A DNA stretch of 64,000 nucleotides, from contig NC_057810.1 in assembly GCF_018294505.1 (NCBI RefSeq), forward strand, positions 707,807,859 to 707,871,858. Reading direction: 5' to 3'. A model generated the notes under the pieces. The model saw only the letters and a program-made list of their open reading frames with translations. It did no database searches and was not told where the DNA came from. The DNA is from Triticum aestivum. Lineage: Eukaryota > Streptophyta > Magnoliopsida > Poales > Poaceae. The first letter of the stretch is position 1, and each line of letters begins with the position of its first letter. The translations under genes were made by a program, and so were the position numbers. Below, one piece after another: positions 24,601 to 36,096 of this stretch.

Positions 24601-26387
24601 GCTTACTACAAGGAAATTTTCTATGCTCGGATGACTTCCACACAGAGAAGCGAGAGCATGAACCGCATACTAAAGAAAATTTTTGTCAGGGAGAAGCATG
24701 ATCTCCATCTGTTTGCTCAGCAGGTGGACAAGTGCATTCAGACCAGGAAGGCCGTCGAGCACGCAGAGACAGTAGAAAATGAGGTAAACAAAATGTCAAT
24801 CAAAAACTACTAAAAAATAAGACTACAAAAACAAACAATTTTTCATTTCCCTGGTTCATAACAATGCATTTGTGATCATGCAGTCAGAGGTAAAAACAAC
24901 AACAAAGTTTGGCTTCGAAGTTCAGCTATCAAAAGTGTATACAAGGGCAGTGTTTGCAGATTTCAAAGAAACACTCTACCGTAGCACTGCATTCAGAGCA
25001 GAACGGTGCCCTGAGAACCCGACAAAGTATCTCGTACACCACTACAACAGATCGGATGCATTTGACTGGGCAAGGCATAATTTCCAAGTGGTCTCCGATG
25101 AAGAGAAAGGTGTCTACGAATGTGAGTACAAACTCTGGACACACACAGGTGAGGCTCCTAGCAAAAAAAATCTTGATTCTCATAGTCATGCACGAAAGCT
25201 CACTTAGTGAACTATAAAAGTACACATGCATGAGTAATTCACAAAACCAAATGAAGTTCATTTCTTTAAAAAATGAACAAATAACGAAAAAAAATATGTT
25301 TACTAATTTCATGCAGTTCACTTACAGAACAAAAAAAATCATGTGTTTGTCTGCAGGCCTCTTTTGCGTCCATGTCTTATGCATGCTTTCTCATTTGAGA
25401 GTACTCAACATTCTTGAGGTGTACATCATAAAAAGATACACCTGTAACGCAAGATCAGATGCAACGTTTGACAAAAGAGACTACGAACAAACAGCACTAG
25501 ATGGAACCTCGCTTTTTTGCCGTAGAAAATTGCTGATAGAAACAGCAATGGACCTTGCAAACAGAGCGACAAGGTCCGACGTTGGGTTCCACAGAGCGTT
25601 GTCTGGTATGAGGGCACTGATAGAGGAAGTTGACGTGCTCAACAAAGAAGAAGAAGAAGCAGCAAAACTAAAGCAAGCAGAGAAATACCAGCATCACAAT
25701 AATGCCGAGCAAGTAGAAAATACTGAACACATCGGAACTGGTGCTATCAAAAAGGAAACAATTCTTCCACCTCCTGTTTCAAACACAAGAGGAAGAAAGA
25801 AAGAGGGAGACACAACCTAGAAAAAGGTGGCATGCAAGGAGAAAAATGATGACAAAAATAGTAAGCCACAGCCTGAGCTGGACAGTGATGGTCACCCACT
25901 GGGAGTAAGAATTTGCAGAACATGTAATGAAATCAGCGGCCATAATTCCAGCGCGTGTACAAAAAGAAATGAACAAGAAAAACGAGGACATGGAGATGCA
26001 CAACAAAACAGAAATTCCACTCACAACACTAAGAAATGGATGAAACCGAGACGTTGTATCATCTATAAAAAGAGGAAGAGACACAATTCAAGGACCTGCC
26101 TCAAAAGAAAAAGAAAAAGATCAGAAAATGAGGAAGACGAAGAAGATGAGATCAAAGAAGAAGATGATGACACAACTGAAGAAGAAATGGCTTATGAAGA
26201 AGCAGATGGAGAAGAGGAGGAAGAAGAAGAGAGTGAAGAGGACGAAGAACGTGATGAAACTGAAGAAACAATGGCTTATGAAGAAACAAATGATGAAGAT
26301 GATGAAGAGGAAGAAGAGAGTGAAGAGACTGAAGAGAGTGAAGAGGACGAAGAACATGAAGAAACAATATCAACAAGACCACCATAA
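21379..26387 (+). pseudogene. FAR1-type MULE transposase, multi-exon, with in-frame stops
   Basis: Exons inferred from GT-AG borders and kept frame: to 22026, 22333-22931, 22980-23055, 23238-23731, 23824-24206, 24326-24783, 24884-25148, 25357-26387. Domains in order: acidic/proline-rich leader; FAR1 DNA-binding domain (GMKFTTYDKACDFY to LNHNHKM, 23275-23550); MULE transposase core with DDE residues (D in FDTTYKTN, D of LTDQ split across the 24207-24325 intron, E in TQRSESMN); SWIM zinc finger and YIIKRYTCNA (25125-25450); zinc-knuckle motif (CRTCNEISGHNSSAC) and a long acidic tail. TAG at 25818 and TAA at 26385 interrupt an otherwise continuous frame. The start codon is uncertain and the 48-bp intron at 22932-22979 is unusually short. 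Confidence 0.8.
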
Positions 26388-26426
26388 GGAAATGCTGCTG
26401 TACAGAAAAAACCGAGAACAACACCA

Positions 26427-26790
26427 CTTTCAAAAAACAAGGTAGGAGCGAAGAAGGGTGCAGTTCACAGCACTGGAAAACGAAAAACACCATCAACCAG
26501 CACGCGGGGATCAAAGAAGGATGCAGTTCTCAACACTAGAAAACGAAAGCAACCAACAACCAGCACGCGGGGAGCAAAGAAGGATGCAGTCACAGCACTA
26601 GAAAACCAAAGCAGCCATCAACCAGCACGCGGGGATCAAAGAAGGATGCAGTACACATCGCTGAAAAACCAAAGCAGCCATCAACCAGTAAGCGCGGAAC
26701 AAAGAAGGATGCAGTTCACAGCGTTGAAAAACGAAAGCAGCCATCAACCAGCACGCCAGGGGCTACAAACACAAAGGTGCAGAGACAAGA
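26427..26790 (+). repeat. 63-66-bp tandem repeats coding a basic 21-residue unit
   Basis: Five imperfect copies of a unit such as GCACGCGGGGATCAAAGAAG followed by GATGCAGTTCACAGC. In the transposase frame beyond the TAA they read STRGSKKDAVLNTRKRKQP, STRGAKKDAV and so on, until a one-base loss near 26590 shifts the frame. They look like the original lysine/arginine-rich carboxy tail of the transposase, expanded as a tandem array. Each unit contains GATGCAGT, the element's recurring motif. Confidence 0.7.
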
Positions 26791-26857
26791 ACCAGCAACA
26801 CCGCCATCAACCAGTACTCAACGTTGGTGCAAGCAGTACAAATGACATCATTTTTGT

Positions 26858-29363
26858 TTTTCCATCAAAAGGGACGCGCGCAAAACCCCCGGAGCCACAC
26901 CCCTAAGATAGACAGGGGGCGACGGGGTATGACGGACTCGCCTAGGCATGCGGCACCGCGGCAAGCCGCATCGCCGCCTGCTCCGGCTCGTTCCAGGCTC
27001 GGCCTCGCAGGGGGATGTGGAGGGGGGCCACCCCCTGCTCGGCCTCGCGCTAACGCACGCAGTGCGCTTGGTTGACAGGCGCAATGCGGACATTCTGTTT
27101 TCCCATCAAAGGGGACATGCGCAAAACCCCCGAAGCCACACCGCTAAGATAGACAAGAGGGCGACGGGGTATGACGGACTCTCCTACGCATGCGGCGCCG
27201 CGGCAACCCGCATCGCCGCCTGCTCCAGCTTGTTCCAGGCTCGGCCTCACAGGGGGATGTGGAGGGGGGTCACGACCCCCCCTTCCCACCCCCTGCCCGG
27301 CCTCGCGCTAACACATGCAGTGCGCTTGGTTGACAGGCGCAGTGCGGACATTCTGTTTTTCCATCAAAGGGGACGTGCGCAAAACCCCCGGAGTCACACC
27401 CCTAAGATAGACAGGGGGCGACGGGGTATGACGGACTCGCCTACGCATACGGCGTCGTGGCAAGCCGCGTCATCGCCTGCTCCGGCTCGTTCCAGGCTCG
27501 ACCTCGCAGGGGAATGTGGAGGGGGGGTCACGACCCCCCCTCCCCATCCCCTGCTCGGCCTCGCCCTAACGCATGCAGTGCGCTTGGTTGACAGGCGCAG
27601 TGCGGACATTCTGTTTTTCGATCAAAGGGGATGCGCGCAAAACCCCCGGAGCCACACCCCTAAGATAGACATGGGGGCGACGGGGTATGATGGACTCGCC
27701 TACGCATGCGGTGCCGCGGCAAGCCGCGTCGCCGCCTGCTCCGGCTCGTTCCAGGCTCGGCCTCGCAGGGGGATGTGGAGGGGGGTCATGACCCCCCCTC
27801 CCCACCCCCTGCTCAGCCTCGCGCTAACGCATGCAGTGCGCTTGGTTGATAGGGGCAGTGTGGACATTCTGTTTTTCCATCAAAGGGGACGCGCGCAAAA
27901 CCCCCGGAGCCACACCCCTAAGATAGACAGGGGGCGACGGGGTATGACGGACTCGCCTACGCATGCGGCGCCGCGGCAAGCCGCGTCGCCGCCTGCTCCG
28001 GCTCGTTCCAGGCTCGGTCCCGCAGGGGGATGTTGAGGGGGGGTCACGACCCCTCCTCCCCACCCCCTGCCCGGCCTCGCGCTAACGCATGCAGTGCGCT
28101 TGGTTGACAGGGGCAGTGTGGACATTCTGTTTTTCCATCAAAGGGGACGCGCGCAAAACCCTCGGAGCCACACCCCTAAGATAGACAGGGGGCGACGGGG
28201 TATGACGGACTCGCCTACGCATGCGGCGCCGCGGCAAGCCGCGTCGCCGCCTGCTCCGGCTCGTTCCAGGCTCGGTCTCGCAGGGGGATGTGGAGGGGGG
28301 GTCACGACCCCTCCTCCCCACCCCCTGCTCAGCCTCACGCTAACGCATGCAGTGCGCTTCGTTGACACGCGCAGTGCGGACATTCTGTTTTTCCATCAAA
28401 GGGGACGCGCGCAAAACCCCCGGAGCCACACCCCTGGGGGCGATGGGGTATGAAGGACTCGCCTACGCATGCGGTGGCGCGGCAAGCCGCGTCGCCGCCT
28501 GCTCCGGCTTGTTCCAGGCTCGGCCTCGCAGGGGGATGTGGAGGGGGGGTCACGACCCCCCTCCCCACCCCCTGCTCGGCCTCGCGCTAACGTATGCAGT
28601 GCGCTTGGTTGACAGGCACAGTGCGGACATTCTGTTTTTCCATCAAAGGGGACGCGCGCAAATCCCCCGGAGCCACACCCCTAAGATAGACAGGGGGCGA
28701 CGGGGTATGACGGACTCGCCTATGCATGCGGCACCGCGGCAAGCCGCGTCGCCGCCTGCTGTGGCTCGTTCCAGGCTCGGCCTCGCAAGGGGATGTGGAG
28801 GGGGGGTCACGACCCCCCATCCCCACCCCCTGCTCGGCCTCGTGCTAACGCATGCAGTGCGCTTGGTTGACAGGCGCGGTGCGGACATTCTGTTTTTCCA
28901 TCAAAGGGGACGCGCGCAAAACCCCCGGAGCCACACCCCTAAGATAGACAGGGGGGCGACGGGGTATGACGGACTCGCCTACGCATGCGGCGCCGCGGCA
29001 AGCCGCGTCGCCGCCTGCTCCGGCTCGTTCCAGGCTCGGCCTCGTAGGGGGATGTGGAGGGGGGTCACGACCCCCCTCCCCACCCCCTGCTCGGCCTCGC
29101 GCTAACGCATGCAGTGCGCTTGGTTGACAGGCGCAGTGCGGACATTCTGTTTTTCCATCAAAGGGGACGCGCGCAAAACCCCTGGAGCCACACCCTAAGA
29201 TAGACAGGGGGCGATGGGGTATGACGGACTCGCCTACGCATGTGGCGCCGCGGCAAGCCGCATCGCTGCCTGCTCCGGCTCGTTCCAGGCTCGGCCTCGC
29301 AGGGGGATGTGGAGGGGGGTCACGACCCCCCTGCTCGGCCTCGCGCTAACGCACGCTGTGCGT
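26858..29363. repeat. Tandem array, about 9.5 copies of a 258-bp unit
   Basis: Unit landmarks: GACATTCTGTTTTTCCATC, AAAGGGGACGCGCGCAAAAC, GGGGTATGACGGACTCGCCT, GCTCGTTCCAGGCTCGGCCT, CTAACGCATGCAGTGCGCTT. The phrase ACATTCTG occurs near 27089, 27348, 27605, 27864, 28122, 28380, 28627, 28885 and 29141, spacings of about 257-259 except one 247-base copy lacking the AAGATAGACA segment. Because 258 is 86 codons, frames stay open for long distances (362 codons on plus from 26948) and in parallel on the minus strand, which argues against real coding. A G9 run against C-rich partners in each unit could form strong secondary structure. Copies are very similar, so the expansion or homogenisation is recent. 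Confidence 0.93.
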
Positions 29364-29946
29364 ACAAGAACAATACAAAAATATAAAGACAACTAAAAAA
29401 ATTGGGGGGGGCAACCCCCCCATGTACCTTAACGTACAAACAATAAAAAAACCAACTACAAAACACAACTACAGGCAAAAAGCCATGCGTTTTTTGGTTT
29501 GGCAAAAAAAAGCAGTTCGGTATCATATAGCAATGCAGCTTCGGCATGCACACACGTGCAGCACTTTGCTTGAAAGATAAAAAAATGCAGTGCTCTTACA
29601 TTGGACAAAGAAGTTCGGCATCAAATGCGATACAGTTTATCGAACACATATCATACATATAAGCGTGACAAAATGCCAGTTCACATAGACCGTGGTCGTC
29701 AACAAAAAATAAAATTATACACTTATATATATTGTATGAGTTATTGATATAAAATACACATACATATACAAATTTATCCACATGCACTGCTGCATAAAAG
29801 AACAAGAAGAAACACAACGACAAAAAAAAGAGTCTTTTTTATACATTATCTACCTTAGTCAGCACACACAAACACAACATCAAACCCTAGCTATTGTCCA
29901 TGCACAGCCTTTTGCACCCAGTAGAAAACAGTGCCCCAAATGACTG
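29364..29946. other. Spacer between the tandem array and the protease gene
   Basis: AT-rich spacer with repeated GCAGTTCGG/GCAGCTTCGG and AAGTTCGGCATC phrases and a short G8/C7 inverted pair near 29403-29421. It shows weak similarity to 48300-48640 (for example GTGACAAAATGCC near 29665 and ATGACAAAATGCC near 48567). No ORF that I can support. Confidence 0.5.
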
Positions 29947-31910
29947 TTACTGCGTCTGCCACTGCATCTGCGATTGCGACAGGGAAGTGAGCCCGAGGTC
30001 CGCAATCAGTTCACGTAACTCAGGCGGCATGTCTTCATAACACAACATATTCAAAGGATTGAACAGCAGCTGGAACATGTACTCCGCCTTCCAATCTTCA
30101 GCAGCAGGCTGAAAAAAAGAAAACAAATGCAGACAAGTGATTAAAAAAAGGTTGTCATAAAGAACAAAAAAGTGAAAAGAAAACAGAGAAGCTGTTACGT
30201 CGGATTTCAAAATTTTCTCAACTAGACGTTGGCCGTCATACAACTGTGTCATCCTCAGAACATAGATTCCGCACTCATTTGCTCCCTGCGCTGGCACGAC
30301 TGGGTAAGATGGCTTCTCTGCCAATTTAACCCAGTCAGGGTGGTTCCTCGATTTATACATTTTTTCACCATAAATCGCCTTCAGAAGCTGATTCATCCTC
30401 CCCATCTGCCAAAAAAAAGCAAAAGGTAAGAATAACACACATCACGGATCAAAAGTTGATATTCAAACATACAAAAAAAAGTTGTTCTCAAACGTCTAAA
30501 CAATCCCTCTTTTAAGTGCACATGAGAAAAATGCAGTTCTGTCGTGCATATGTTGAAGTGCACTACATAAACAATTGTAGTTTATAATAAATGCAGTAGG
30601 AGAAACACAAAAAAAGCTTTACGCTTGGCAAAGAAAAAATAACATACCACTTCAGTGCAATCTGCGTGGTAGTCAGTCCTGCGCCACCTTGTCGTGACAT
30701 CAGGATGGCCAGTGTACTTCCTACTGTCATGGATATCAAGGGTCTGGCGATGCTGGTTCATTGTGTATAAAGAATAATGACCATCCTTGAATCGCGGCAT
30801 CCTAATCTGTTCGCATAAAAAATGAAATGAAAAGTTCTTTCAACACGTACCACCAGGACCACTGTTCCAAAAATAACTATAAAAAGAAATGTAACAAACC
30901 AGGAAAAATAAATGACAAAAAACAATGAACTTACCAGTTTTGCATCCAACAGGTTTGCGCCGTCGCTCACAAAAAATTTGAACTGCTTAACTGCATATTC
31001 TAAAACAAACGAGCTATGCACAACTGGCAACACGGGATTTCCGTCATTACCTCTCGCCATAGAGGTTTCCATTTGAAGAACATACTGCACACAAAAAAGA
31101 ACAAAAAAAGGACATGAAAAAAAGAATAAACAATGCAAGCAGGCATGGACATGAAAAAGCCAGTGCAGTAGGAAATAATGACAGCAAATTTTTACCGTGA
31201 TAAATAAAGGTGAAAGTAGCACACGTTCACCGGATTGATAAGCTAAACCCAATTCAGAGTCTTGCTTCCAGTACTTGATGACAAAATCCATGATATACGA
31301 ATCCATTAAAGCTCCTTTGCCAAATGTATCATAGATATAGTCGATATTGTAAGTATCGACATCATCGAAAGGACCATGCACCATAAAGAACGCGTTCCTG
31401 CAGTAAACATACACAAATGGGATCAATAAAATTAGAATTAAAATCAAAACACACAGAAAGCATCAAAGGGCACACACATCACATAAACCTCGCGGTATTT
31501 GGTTACAAAATCTTTGCTCAGAACAAGATCCTTTATTTTAATCGCCTCATCAATATATCTGAACCTCGGAGGTTTCAATTTCTCAATAGAGCATCTCAAC
31601 TTAACAGCCCTCTCACCTGCCCTCTTGTTCGAAAATACTTCAACCTCATCCAAAGGAGGACGATTAATTTCTGCACTCCTAGTCCTAGTGACACGTGCAC
31701 ATGGTGTAACAAAATCATCATCATCAACATCATATACATCGTGTGGAGAGCTAGGTCGAGAGACACTTCCACCATCAGGTCCAGACGCCACATTTGTGTT
31801 CAAACCAGAATTATCTGGAGAGATTTCGATGACACAATCCTCCATAACAACATCAGAACCCTGGGACTCAAACAGTGACGTACAACCTTCATGAAGCCCC
31901 CAATCAAAAC
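29947..31910 (-). CDS. Ulp1-like C48 cysteine protease module 2 (carboxy-terminal)
   Basis: Minus-strand exons with GT-AG borders: 31910-31489, 31397-31196, 31084-30935, 30806-30648, 30405-30199, 30108-29947. The peptide includes DVDTYNIDYIYDTFGKGA, then the catalytic histidine in FKDGHYSLYTM, the aspartate in QTLDIHDSRKY, the oxyanion glutamine in PVVPAQGANECGIYVLRM and the cysteine in NECGIYV, ending QMQWQTQ and TAA at 29947-29949. This is the H-D-Q-C arrangement of Ulp1/SENP (C48) proteases, which plant MULEs of the Kaonashi type are known to carry. The catalytic residues are all present and I found no stop in these six exons. It lies downstream of a second such module, so it is either the end of the same gene or a separate one. 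Confidence 0.72.
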
Positions 31911-31987
31911 CTAAAAACATGCAGAAAAAACATGGAAGCACTCAGTACAAAACACAAAAACCAAAAAACATGTATATAGAAAAAGTA

Positions 31988-32425
31988 GAATGCAGCCCAC
32001 TCTTGTATACATCAATGCAGCCCACTTCTCTACAGCAATGCAGCCCACACTTGTATACAGCAATGCAGCCCACTTCTCTACAGCAATGCAGCACACTTCT
32101 CTACATCAATGCAGCACACATATAAAGAACAACGCAGCCCACTTCTCTGCATCATTGCAGCCGACACTTGTATACAGCAATGCAACCCACATATAAAGAA
32201 CAATGCAGTCCACTTCTCTACATCAATGTAGCCCACACTTGTATACAGCAATGCAGCCCCACATATAAAGAAAAATGCAGCCCACTTCTCTACATCAATG
32301 CAGCCCACACTTGTATACAGCAATGCAGCCCCACATATAAAGAAAAATGCAGCCCACTTCTCTACATCAATGCATCCCACACTTGTATACAACAATGTAG
32401 CCCACATATAAAAAATGCAACCCAC
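31988..32425. repeat. Short tandem repeats of AATGCAGCCCAC units between protease modules
   Basis: Some 18 units of 20-25 bases alternate between AATGCAGCCCACTTCTCTAC and CAGCCCACACTTGTATACAG. Frames on both strands stay partly open through them but give only repetitive peptides. The array lies between the end of protease module 1 and the first exon of module 2 and is built on the element's GCAG motif. Confidence 0.85.
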
Positions 32426-32528
32426 TTGCCCATAAAGAAGCAGAACCAAGCAGCAGACAAAAATAAAATAAAGCAAGGATAAAGAAGTTCAATAAAACAA
32501 CCTTTATCTGCAAAAATTAGAAATGATG

Positions 32529-33498
32529 TTAAATCAAGGAAAAACTTCCTGATGTTAGCCCGCTATAGAGCATGGCCTTTCTGATGTAGCCAATGTGCTC
32601 CACCCCAAACTTAGCAACTCGAACACCATCCCATGTCTGCAAGAATTGAAACATATAGAATGCACAATCATGCCTGCAATAAAAAGGATAAAAAACATCA
32701 GTTTCACAAAAACGAAGTGAAAAAAAAAACTTGAATGGTATGACATAGAAGGGCTATAAAGAACACACCCATTTGGCTGCAATGGGACAATGACATGTTT
32801 CAACACAAATCCATCAAGTGTGGGAGGATTTAGCGGCTCATCAGAACTCAAGCTACCTTCTTTCCATGCACGCTTGATATTTTTAACCATCCTCCTAAAA
32901 ACCCTGACCGCATCAGGGCTGCCAGGTTTGTTGAGCGAGTCAAGAAATACAAACCGCCTTTCTTTCAAATTTAACGCAACTACACAATAATGACCAACAC
33001 CATCCCTCGTATCTGGCGGATCAAAATTTACAAAAAGGACCTGTTGGAAGCATGGAAAAATAAATAAAATTATCATAAGAAGAAAAAACTGAACGCTATA
33101 AAAACAAAACAGGCAAAATACACATAAAAACGTCTCTCACCATATCCTTTTTATCAACATGCTCCTTGGCTTTTGAAGAGGACATCATTTTAACACTCCT
33201 GTCTACAGTACCACCATTCCAAATATTTACCTGCCGAAACAAAAGCAAAAATCAAATAAGCAAAACAGGTCGTCGCACGAAGTCAGAAAAGATAATCAAA
33301 AAATAAAACAAAAATTTCTGCGTTCTTACACAAATATGGTACGGGACAACCATTGTCGGAGATCCCTTAAACTTATCTACCAGCAAAGAAACCCCAAGAT
33401 CTACAAGCCTTGTAGTGAGCATCCCTTTATCCCAAAAGGATTGACCAACTTCGCCAATGCTAATATCACCCATCTCAGTTTTAAAAGCAATCACGTCC
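32529..33498 (-). CDS. Ulp1-like C48 cysteine protease module 1
   Basis: Minus-strand exons 33498-33330, 33230-33141, 33040-32769 and 32673-32529 join in frame. Motifs: SFWDKGMLTTRLVDLGVSLL, PYHICVNIWNGG, then the catalytic histidine in GVGHYCVVALNLKERRFVF, aspartate in VFLDSLNKPG, glutamine in VPLQPNG and, after an intron at 32768-32674, cysteine in HDCAFYMFQF. The set H-D-Q-C is complete. The last exon can run to a stop at 32529-32531, or splice on toward module 2. Upstream it is joined to acidic exons (34381-34008, 34947-34842, 35190-35138) and to the amino-terminal exons beyond the Gypsy insertion. Having two C48 modules in series is unusual for the family. Confidence 0.7.
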
Positions 33499-34007
33499 CT
33501 GAATTTTTCATGAAAAACTCAAACATAAGATACTAAAAAAATAACAACAAATAAAAAGGGGTAAATACAAAAATTAGATAATACATGTGAACAAAACAAT
33601 TTCTAAAAAACCATACTTCTTCTTGTCCTTCCGAGCCCTTGTAACAACAGCGTACAACTAATTGTATCTTTTCAGAAGAGCTGGATCAATGCTCGACGGT
33701 GTCACAACAGGAAGTTCATCATCTGTAATAAAAAAAGATGAAGTTCACTTATCCAAACAATGAAGTTTAAATATTAAGATAAGGGAATTCTGCTAGCTAT
33801 TTTGAAAATTATAGACAAAAGATCAAAGTTTCACTTATCATTAAACATCTAATACATATACCATAGTAATTAAACAACATGAATGAGAAAAATATCAAAC
33901 TGCACTATTAAAAAAATCTCTTGCCTTCAGTGTTAGAGTCTTCAAGCTGTTGTTCTTCAGAACTGAGCAAAATATTTTCTTGCATAGGTTGCGACGAATC
34001 CACCACA

Positions 34008-35275
34008 ACCTAACTGGACTTTCCTTCTGCAGCAACATCAACATTCTCTCGATTTACAACAATCTGGTCAACAGCAGCGTCCTTAGATATTTCAACTACA
34101 TGAGGCTCCACTATCGATACTTCTGGAACATCATTGGACACCAGACAGACAGGGGAAGCAACAACACTAGTAGCAGGGGCAACATTCTCCAGTGGCTTTT
34201 CAATGCCAACATCAGAATCTTCATGCCGACTGGTGGAAACAGCATCATGGGATCCTTGAGCTACAGAAGGATCTGCACATTCAACGGCAACCGATACAGA
34301 AGCATCAACACTGCCACGGTCATCAAAGCACAACTGCCCTGATTCAGATCAACGTGGACTTCCACGTTTTCTTCTCCAACCTGTGGAAAGTTTAAAAAAC
34401 ACACAGTAACACAAAAATAAGCATGGGGATAACTAACACAACAACACACAACACACTTATGTCAAAAGATTGCTGGCAACATACACATAACAACTACAGT
34501 CCACATATGCAAAACAACACCAACACACGTGTGTCAAACACAACTACAACGGAAACCCACATATACATAAAAAAAGAACTGCAGTTCACTTTGACAAACG
34601 TTGCAGTTCAGTTATGTTAAATACTGAAGCTCACGTATGTAAATCAGTATGGATCGCGCATGCCAAAAGAACTGCAGTTCAATTCTGTCAAACAGTGAAG
34701 ATCACACATGTAAAATTATTGCAGCTAACATACGCAAATGAAAATGCATATGGATGAACATAACAGCGTAAATCAAGTTTATAACAGACAACAAAAACTT
34801 AGATTACAACCCACTAACGGAACAAGTAATACAACTATACCTTATCAGCTACAACATCCAGAGGGGACGCTGCATCAGCTAAGACCTCATCCTTCCCAGA
34901 GCCATCGTAGGTCTCTTTGTGCACATCACGAGCATCAACACCAGTCTACGGGCATAGAACAAACCAAAAACGAGAAATAAGATGGTACCGACCGAAAAAG
35001 AAAAAACTTCAACTATGCACAAGCAGTACACACTTCACAACAGAGAAGTACACAAAAAAATATGGGAAGCAAACAAATGCAAGTTCAAAGAAAAAAAGGA
35101 AGCATGGCAGAACCGACATGGCAGTAGTATTTGTACCTGACCAACTCCATCGTCTCTAGTTCCATCGACACCAGAAGATTCCACTCCAGCCTATAACAAA
35201 AAAAATATTGAGGAGTAGTCAACATAATACACAAAAAAAGAGGTTCAAAGCCACAAAAAACCTAGAACATACATT
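34008..35275 (-). CDS. Acidic linker exons of the Ulp1-like gene
   Basis: Three minus-strand stretches have good splice borders: 35190-35138 (AGVESSGVDGTRDDGVGQ), 34947-34842 (TGVDARDVHKETYDGSGKDE and on) and about 34381-34008 (VGEENVEVHVDLNQ, then acidic serine/valine-rich sequence). They have no recognisable domain and look like a disordered linker between the amino-terminal region and protease module 1. A change of frame near 34335 suggests a further splice or a frameshift. 33500-34007 holds mostly intron sequence. Confidence 0.45.
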
Positions 35276-35280
35276 ATCAG

Positions 35281-35800
35281 TGTCGTGGAATTATCACATC
35301 AGATGTCCTCGTGAAAGGACTTAGTTGTGGAGCCATCGCAACGAGGAAGCTTGAAGGGGTTAATCGGGACAAAGGACACGAGAGGGTTTATACTAGTTCG
35401 GCCCCTTACGGTGAAGGTAAGGCCTACGTCTAGTTGGGTTGGTATTGATGTTTCAATGACCAGGGAGCGAGATACGCTATGCCTGGCTCTCGATGAGTTG
35501 TTTCTTGCCCTAAGCCGCCAGTGGGTCGTCCCCTTATATACACGGGTCAACGCCGTGCGGCTTACAGAGTCTCGGCCGGCTCATAAACAATGTCCGGCTC
35601 GGTGACTAGTTAAGTCTACCTTATGATACAAGTAATATTATTACAGCGGGTTACTACAACGGGCCTTAAGTCGCCGGTGGGCTTTAAGCTTCTTATGAAC
35701 CATCATCTTCATGCCTTGTCTTGGGCTTCTCTCCGGTGAGTCCTCTTTGCGTAACCCGGGCCCTCCTGGGCGGCTTACACAAATAGTTATATCCCCAACA
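35281..35800 (-). repeat. 3' LTR of the ATCAG Gypsy element
   Basis: 520 bp, preceded on the left by the ATCAG duplication. On the minus strand the bases before its start are not a good polypurine tract (TGTGGCGTAA), which may mean the sequence next to the 3' LTR has been altered. Confidence 0.9.
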
Positions 35801-36088
35801 TTACGCCACAGATTGATTTGAACCGGTTCATGTCAATCTTAAAATACCTTATGAACCGCCCTGCAGCCTTTTATCTCGCGCGAAGGATTTTAACCCGCCA
35901 TGATGTCATCACCTAACCTCGGGTTAAATCTCTGTGACGTCATCTTCATTAAAGCTTCATTTTCTATAACGTCACATCTTCAACGGATCTTTGTCTTTAC
36001 TGACCATCCCGAGAATCGAGGTGCCAAAGCCGCTGGATAATCAATGTTATCTCGTCGTTTCTTGCGCCCTCTTGGTCGGTTTTCCCCT

Positions 36089-36096
36089 TATAAATA
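36089..36096 (+). promoter_or_regulatory. TATA box for the opposite-strand gene of the ATCAG Gypsy
   Basis: TATAAATA follows CCCCT and is followed by a TC-rich leader (36116-36260). A plausible 5' UTR intron runs from a GTGAGTTCC donor near 36260 to the CCATAG acceptor at 36801-36806, just upstream of the ATG at 36820. Confidence 0.55.

Noticed and set aside
26121..26514. Minus-strand hydrophobic frames opposite the transposase tail, resembling membrane proteins
   Set aside because: They are the antisense of a Glu/Lys-rich coding run (GAA/GAG read as TTC/CTC), so Phe/Leu richness is an artefact.
26948..28036. 362-codon open frame in the tandem array as a gene
   Set aside because: Frame openness follows from a repeat length divisible by three; minus-strand frames are open too and no domain is visible.
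26858..29363. CRISPR-like regularly repeated array
   Set aside because: The unit is about 258 bp, tandem without unique spacers, in a plant transposon. It is a minisatellite-type array.
31919..32482. Peptides of 60-130 codons in the GCAGCCCAC tandem repeat
   Set aside because: Purely repetitive in every open frame on both strands, with no domain or splice support.
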